In this document: piece by piece, positions 61,301 through 64,000 of the stretch
Numbering within the stretch: the first letter of the stretch is position 1
Layout: the number at the start of each line of letters is the position of its first letter
Assembly (NCBI GenBank): GCA_029961685.1
Contig: JARWKL010000009.1
Span: 28,955,208-29,019,207 of the forward strand
Direction: 5' to 3'
DNA length: 64,000 nucleotides
Origin: Aristolochia californica
Lineage: Eukaryota; Streptophyta; Magnoliopsida; Piperales; Aristolochiaceae
Notes under the pieces: generated by a model
The model's input: only the letters and a program-made list of their open reading frames with translations
The model's database searches: none
Told to the model about the DNA's origin: nothing
Program-made: the position numbers and the translations under genes

Positions 61301-64000
61301 CCCTTTCCCTACCTCTACAAACATACTTAGATTAAAGACTTCATAGATTTCTAAGCATCAAAGTTTACAACAGTACTCCCAAAAGTTACAAATTTGTGTA
61401 CAGATTGGAGGCTAAGAATGCTCAGGTAAATATAAATAAGAATTTATGACAAGAATAACACCTTTCATCATCAAAAAATTTGCATATGCTACAATAGTAT
61501 TTTGCCATTGAAAATTCCTCACAGGAAGGAGTCTTGCAAAAAGGTCCAATTGGTTGAATCTTCAGACAACGCATACACATCATTTCTTGAGTGACTTTTC
61601 TGAAAAGACAAAAAGAGGATTAGAAACTCAACAATACATGATATACCTGGACATCAAACTACGAACCCTTTCTTTTCTGCCAGAAGAAATGCAGAAGAAG
61701 TTAAAGTACCTATCCATGGAGTGATCGCTCACATTATCATGGCAAAATCTGCAAGTGAACAATTTGTTACAGCAAACAGCCAGGAGCTTGCAGTTTCTCT
61801 TGTAATGCTCACACCCAAAATCTTGTTTATCTGCATCTCGATATGATGGAGAACATCCAAATATTTCTTCATGACAAGTAGTTTCCCCAGCTATTTCCTG
61901 AGGTAATTTCTGTTGAGCAGCTATCCAGCGACTGAAGTACAGCCCATTATATTTTCCAAGTCATTCTTATGAAGTAACTAGATATGTAGCAAAACATACA
62001 GCATAAGAATAAGGTGAACAAACCTAGTCATAAGATTTTGTATTAGATATGCCTTCCTCCGCGGATCAAGTGTAGGATCTCGGGAAACTTTTCTTATCTC
62101 TGACTCAAGCTCATTCTGATTCATCCGGAAAATATCTTTCCAGCCTGGCTTGAACATTTGATCACTGTGATCCAAATTGTCTTGGATATCTGTACCTAGA
62201 CCATTGGTGAATAAAGGTTCAAGAAACACAAGTAGCCCATAGAAAACCTTTAAAAGGGAGCTTTGACTTAAGATCGAATTCACTAAAGTGCACATGTAAG
62301 AGAAAGTAATTAGAGGAAAAGCAGCATCAAACCTTCAAGAGAGACACTGCTCCCAGTTGCATTCTGTGCTGAGGCAATGGGATCTCCTTTCCACCATTCG
62401 TTAAGCCACTCATTAAACATGGTATTCTTTGTAGCCTGCCTCCAAGTGTCCATCATTTTGTTTTGCTCCTCTTGGGTTAGGGCAGCAGTTACCCATGGTA
62501 GCATTGATTGAAGTACTTCTGCTCCTGTTGTCCCAATTATACGTCCAACAATTTTATCTTGTTCTTCTACAGAGAAATGGAGGTCAAACAATGGCCACAG
62601 CTCAAGCTCTTCCCTGAAAATATGGTGGTCTAGGGTAACACGGATGGATTTACACATGCCTTGAAGTTTTGTCGCCATTTCATTGTACTCTTTCAATAAG
62701 TTATTATTAAAACGATCATCATAAGAATTGTTCAAGGCCTCATGCAGTTGAGAAAGCTCAGAAAGAACAGCAGATATATCTTCAAACAATTTCTCCTCCT
62801 GCTTGTGGTCAAGAGTGTATGAGTGGCTTACATTATGAAGAGACTCTTTGGATTCCAAAGCTGGGAAAACAATCTCATCTTCAGCATTACTATGTGCTCT
62901 ATATAATCCCCATAAGAGTCGAAATCTTCCATTGAACTTCCTAAAAAAGGACTCATCATGGCCTGTAAGTTTCCCAGATTCCACATCCAAATATTCCAGA
63001 TCTTTGCTAATGGCTTTGTGGAATTTAAATATGGTGTCAATGGGCCTTGGTGCCTGGCCCAGGCTAGGGGAGCTAGCATCTGTTTCCCAGATAAAAAGAC
63101 TGGAATTAAGAGATGGAGCTGATGACAAGTTATAAGACAGGGAGCGTAAAGACTTTGTGGAGGTGAGAGAGCTTAGTCCTAAATTATTGCGATTTACTCC
63201 CAAACCAGGGACGCAACAAGTTTCACTCCGACAAGATTGTCTTTGAGTAGCTGGAGTTTCTGTTTTATCATCTGAAGATGTGCTCTCAGACAATTTCAAA
63301 AAATTTCCACGTTTAACAGGTCTTGCACCATCATCAAGTGATAATTCTTCCTGGCTGTACAATCGAGATGCACATATACATACAGATGGAGTAAAACCTT
63401 CTGTTTTATTCAGTTTTCTAACCTGACAACAACCACTGGTGCTAGATGACAAACATGTGAAATTTCCTGACTTAGAGATGTCCTGGAGACGTCCTTTGCA
63501 TGCCCAACCAGAGAAAAGTGTAACCAGCGCGCTGTCAGATGCTGGAGCTGCATCATATAGCAAACAATTAGAATCTACTACATTTAAGGTATACCAAAAA
63601 TAAGAAATTTTCAAAGAGCAAGATCTGGATTTATGATCAATGGTACAATTTTCGGACTGTTATTAAACGAGGAAAGACGGTTACAGAACCTGCCAATTGC
63701 ATGTTTTGAAGAAAAGACTTGGCCTCTTCTTCACTCAGTGAACCCGCAAGCCATGGTAATACACGCTCCACCAGTTTCAAGGGCATTACACACAAACTTT
63801 CATATAGAAGTTTCCGCTGTTTTTTAAAACTAAAATGCTGCCTGGCAAGAGGTAGAACCTAGAAGGGATGAAAGACTGATTACTTATCTATTCCACATGA
63901 CAAGGCAAACTAAGAGGGTTTCATTGACTAACCAAACTAAAGTGCCTAACCTGGACCTCCTCATCATGAAAGTGCTTCTGGATGGTGTCCATTATCTGAT
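49337..64000 (-). CDS. BTS: BRUTUS-type hemerythrin/zinc-finger E3 ligase, 5' end outside window
   Basis: Iron-binding E3 ubiquitin ligase that represses the iron-deficiency response (family knowledge). Ten exons in phase: >64000-63951, 63858-63690, 63547-62333, 62195-62024, 61931-61710, 61599-61462, 60862-60628, 60500-60441, 50303-50232, 49477-49337; 823 residues, so about 430 are missing relative to a typical 1250-aa BRUTUS. Order: end of one hemerythrin (HHE) domain; a full HHE domain ([49 protein letters not shown]); CHY zinc finger ([29 protein letters not shown]); CTCHY finger ([22 protein letters not shown]); RING ([32 protein letters not shown]); C-terminal zinc ribbon ([20 protein letters not shown]). 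All expected Cys/His ligands that I can see are present. The intron 50304-60440 is 10.1 kb and full of copia. BTS is preferred over BTSL because of the overall resemblance; the missing N-terminus would decide. Confidence 0.9.
52700..53004 (+). repeat. 5' LTR of young copia (305 bp)
   Basis: Same length as 57722-58026 with five transitions. Begins TA instead of TG, ends CA. Confidence 0.97.
53005..53020 (+). other. Primer-binding site
   Basis: TGGTATCAGAGCTCTG directly behind the 5' LTR is complementary to the 3' end of plant initiator-Met tRNA over its first about 12 bases. Confidence 0.9.
53181..53373 (+). repeat. GC-rich repeats in leader of young copia
   Basis: The phrase GTTCTCGCCGGAAGGGG (followed by AAACGAA) occurs at 53181 and 53214, with a modified third copy starting at 53337. 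This part of the leader is rich in CpG, unlike the AT-rich surroundings. It ends at a strong donor-like site, AAG/GTAAGAA, at 53373/53374. Confidence 0.75.
53432..53663 (+). repeat. Eight 29-bp tandem repeats in leader of young copia
   Basis: Eight consecutive units of exactly 29 bp start at 53432, 53461, 53490, 53519, 53548, 53577, 53606 and 53635. Each has a core like GAATTTCTGAAAG about five bases in, followed by a G run (usually five G). The units differ from each other at several positions but keep the period without any indel. They end 28 bp before the gag ATG at 53692. They lie in the untranslated leader, after the primer site. Confidence 0.9.
53692..57714 (+). CDS. Gag-pol polyprotein of young copia, one nonsense codon
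   Basis: Single frame of 1340 codons plus stop, broken once by TAG at 53794-53796, 34 codons after the start. The frame downstream is open from 53797; its first Met is at 53860 (residue 1 below, 1284 aa). Domains: gag; two CCHC knuckles, [14 protein letters not shown] (167-180) and [14 protein letters not shown] (188-201); protease [12 protein letters not shown] (Asp near 277); pre-integrase HRRLGHPN (from 409), whose usual CxxC reads CSSY, so one zinc ligand is lost; integrase D473, D536, E572 (35 residues between the last two); reverse transcriptase with YVDD (968-971); RNase H from about 1128 ([18 protein letters not shown]). Activities are inferred from family. The nonsense codon probably blocks normal Gag synthesis. 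Confidence 0.95.
57722..58026 (+). repeat. 3' LTR of young copia (305 bp)
   Basis: Begins TGTTACGATATG and ends TTTTGTCA; preceded by the polypurine tract and followed by GTTCC. Confidence 0.97.

Overview
The window is nuclear DNA from a flowering plant, most likely a eudicot. The evidence is four intron-rich genes of ordinary plant families, plant-type L1 LINEs with an RNase H domain, and Ty1/copia LTR elements with initiator-Met tRNA primer sites. Very long introns packed with retrotransposons suggest a perennial or early-branching eudicot; I do not assign a species.

Layout. 1-10.9 kb holds no host gene. A 288-bp tandem array (411-1564) grew out of a minus-strand LINE (to about 3840), followed by four broken LINEs in plus orientation, one behind another. 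10.9-16.4 kb is AT-rich and contains an LTR-element fragment and one weak candidate exon. 16.4-20.7 kb (minus) is plastid anthranilate phosphoribosyltransferase (PAT1/TRP1), 10 exons. 23.0-34.0 kb (plus) is a Tim17/Tim22/Tim23-family membrane protein in 5 coding exons; its second intron is 9.7 kb and holds a copia element, a LINE nested in that copia, and a second LTR element. 36.6-44.5 kb (plus) is the plastidic glucose transporter (pGlcT/GLT1), 14 coding exons, with one GC-AG intron. 45.4-48.5 kb is a decayed minus-strand copia broken by a solo LTR. 49.3 kb to beyond the right edge (minus) is the 3' two thirds of a BRUTUS-type hemerythrin/RING E3 ligase gene. Its 10.1-kb intron contains an old copia split by a young, nearly intact copia (52700-58026) with 305-bp LTRs, a GTTCC target-site duplication and an eight-unit 29-bp repeat in its leader.

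The four host genes share no pathway: tryptophan synthesis in the plastid, probable mitochondrial inner-membrane biogenesis, plastid sugar export, and iron-responsive ubiquitination. What unites the window is its history of insertion: retroelements landed in introns and in each other while the reading frames of PAT1, Tim17-like and pGlcT stay whole, and that of BRUTUS is whole for the part present. All exon boundaries given here were read by eye and checked for phase and family similarity; no transcript data were available.
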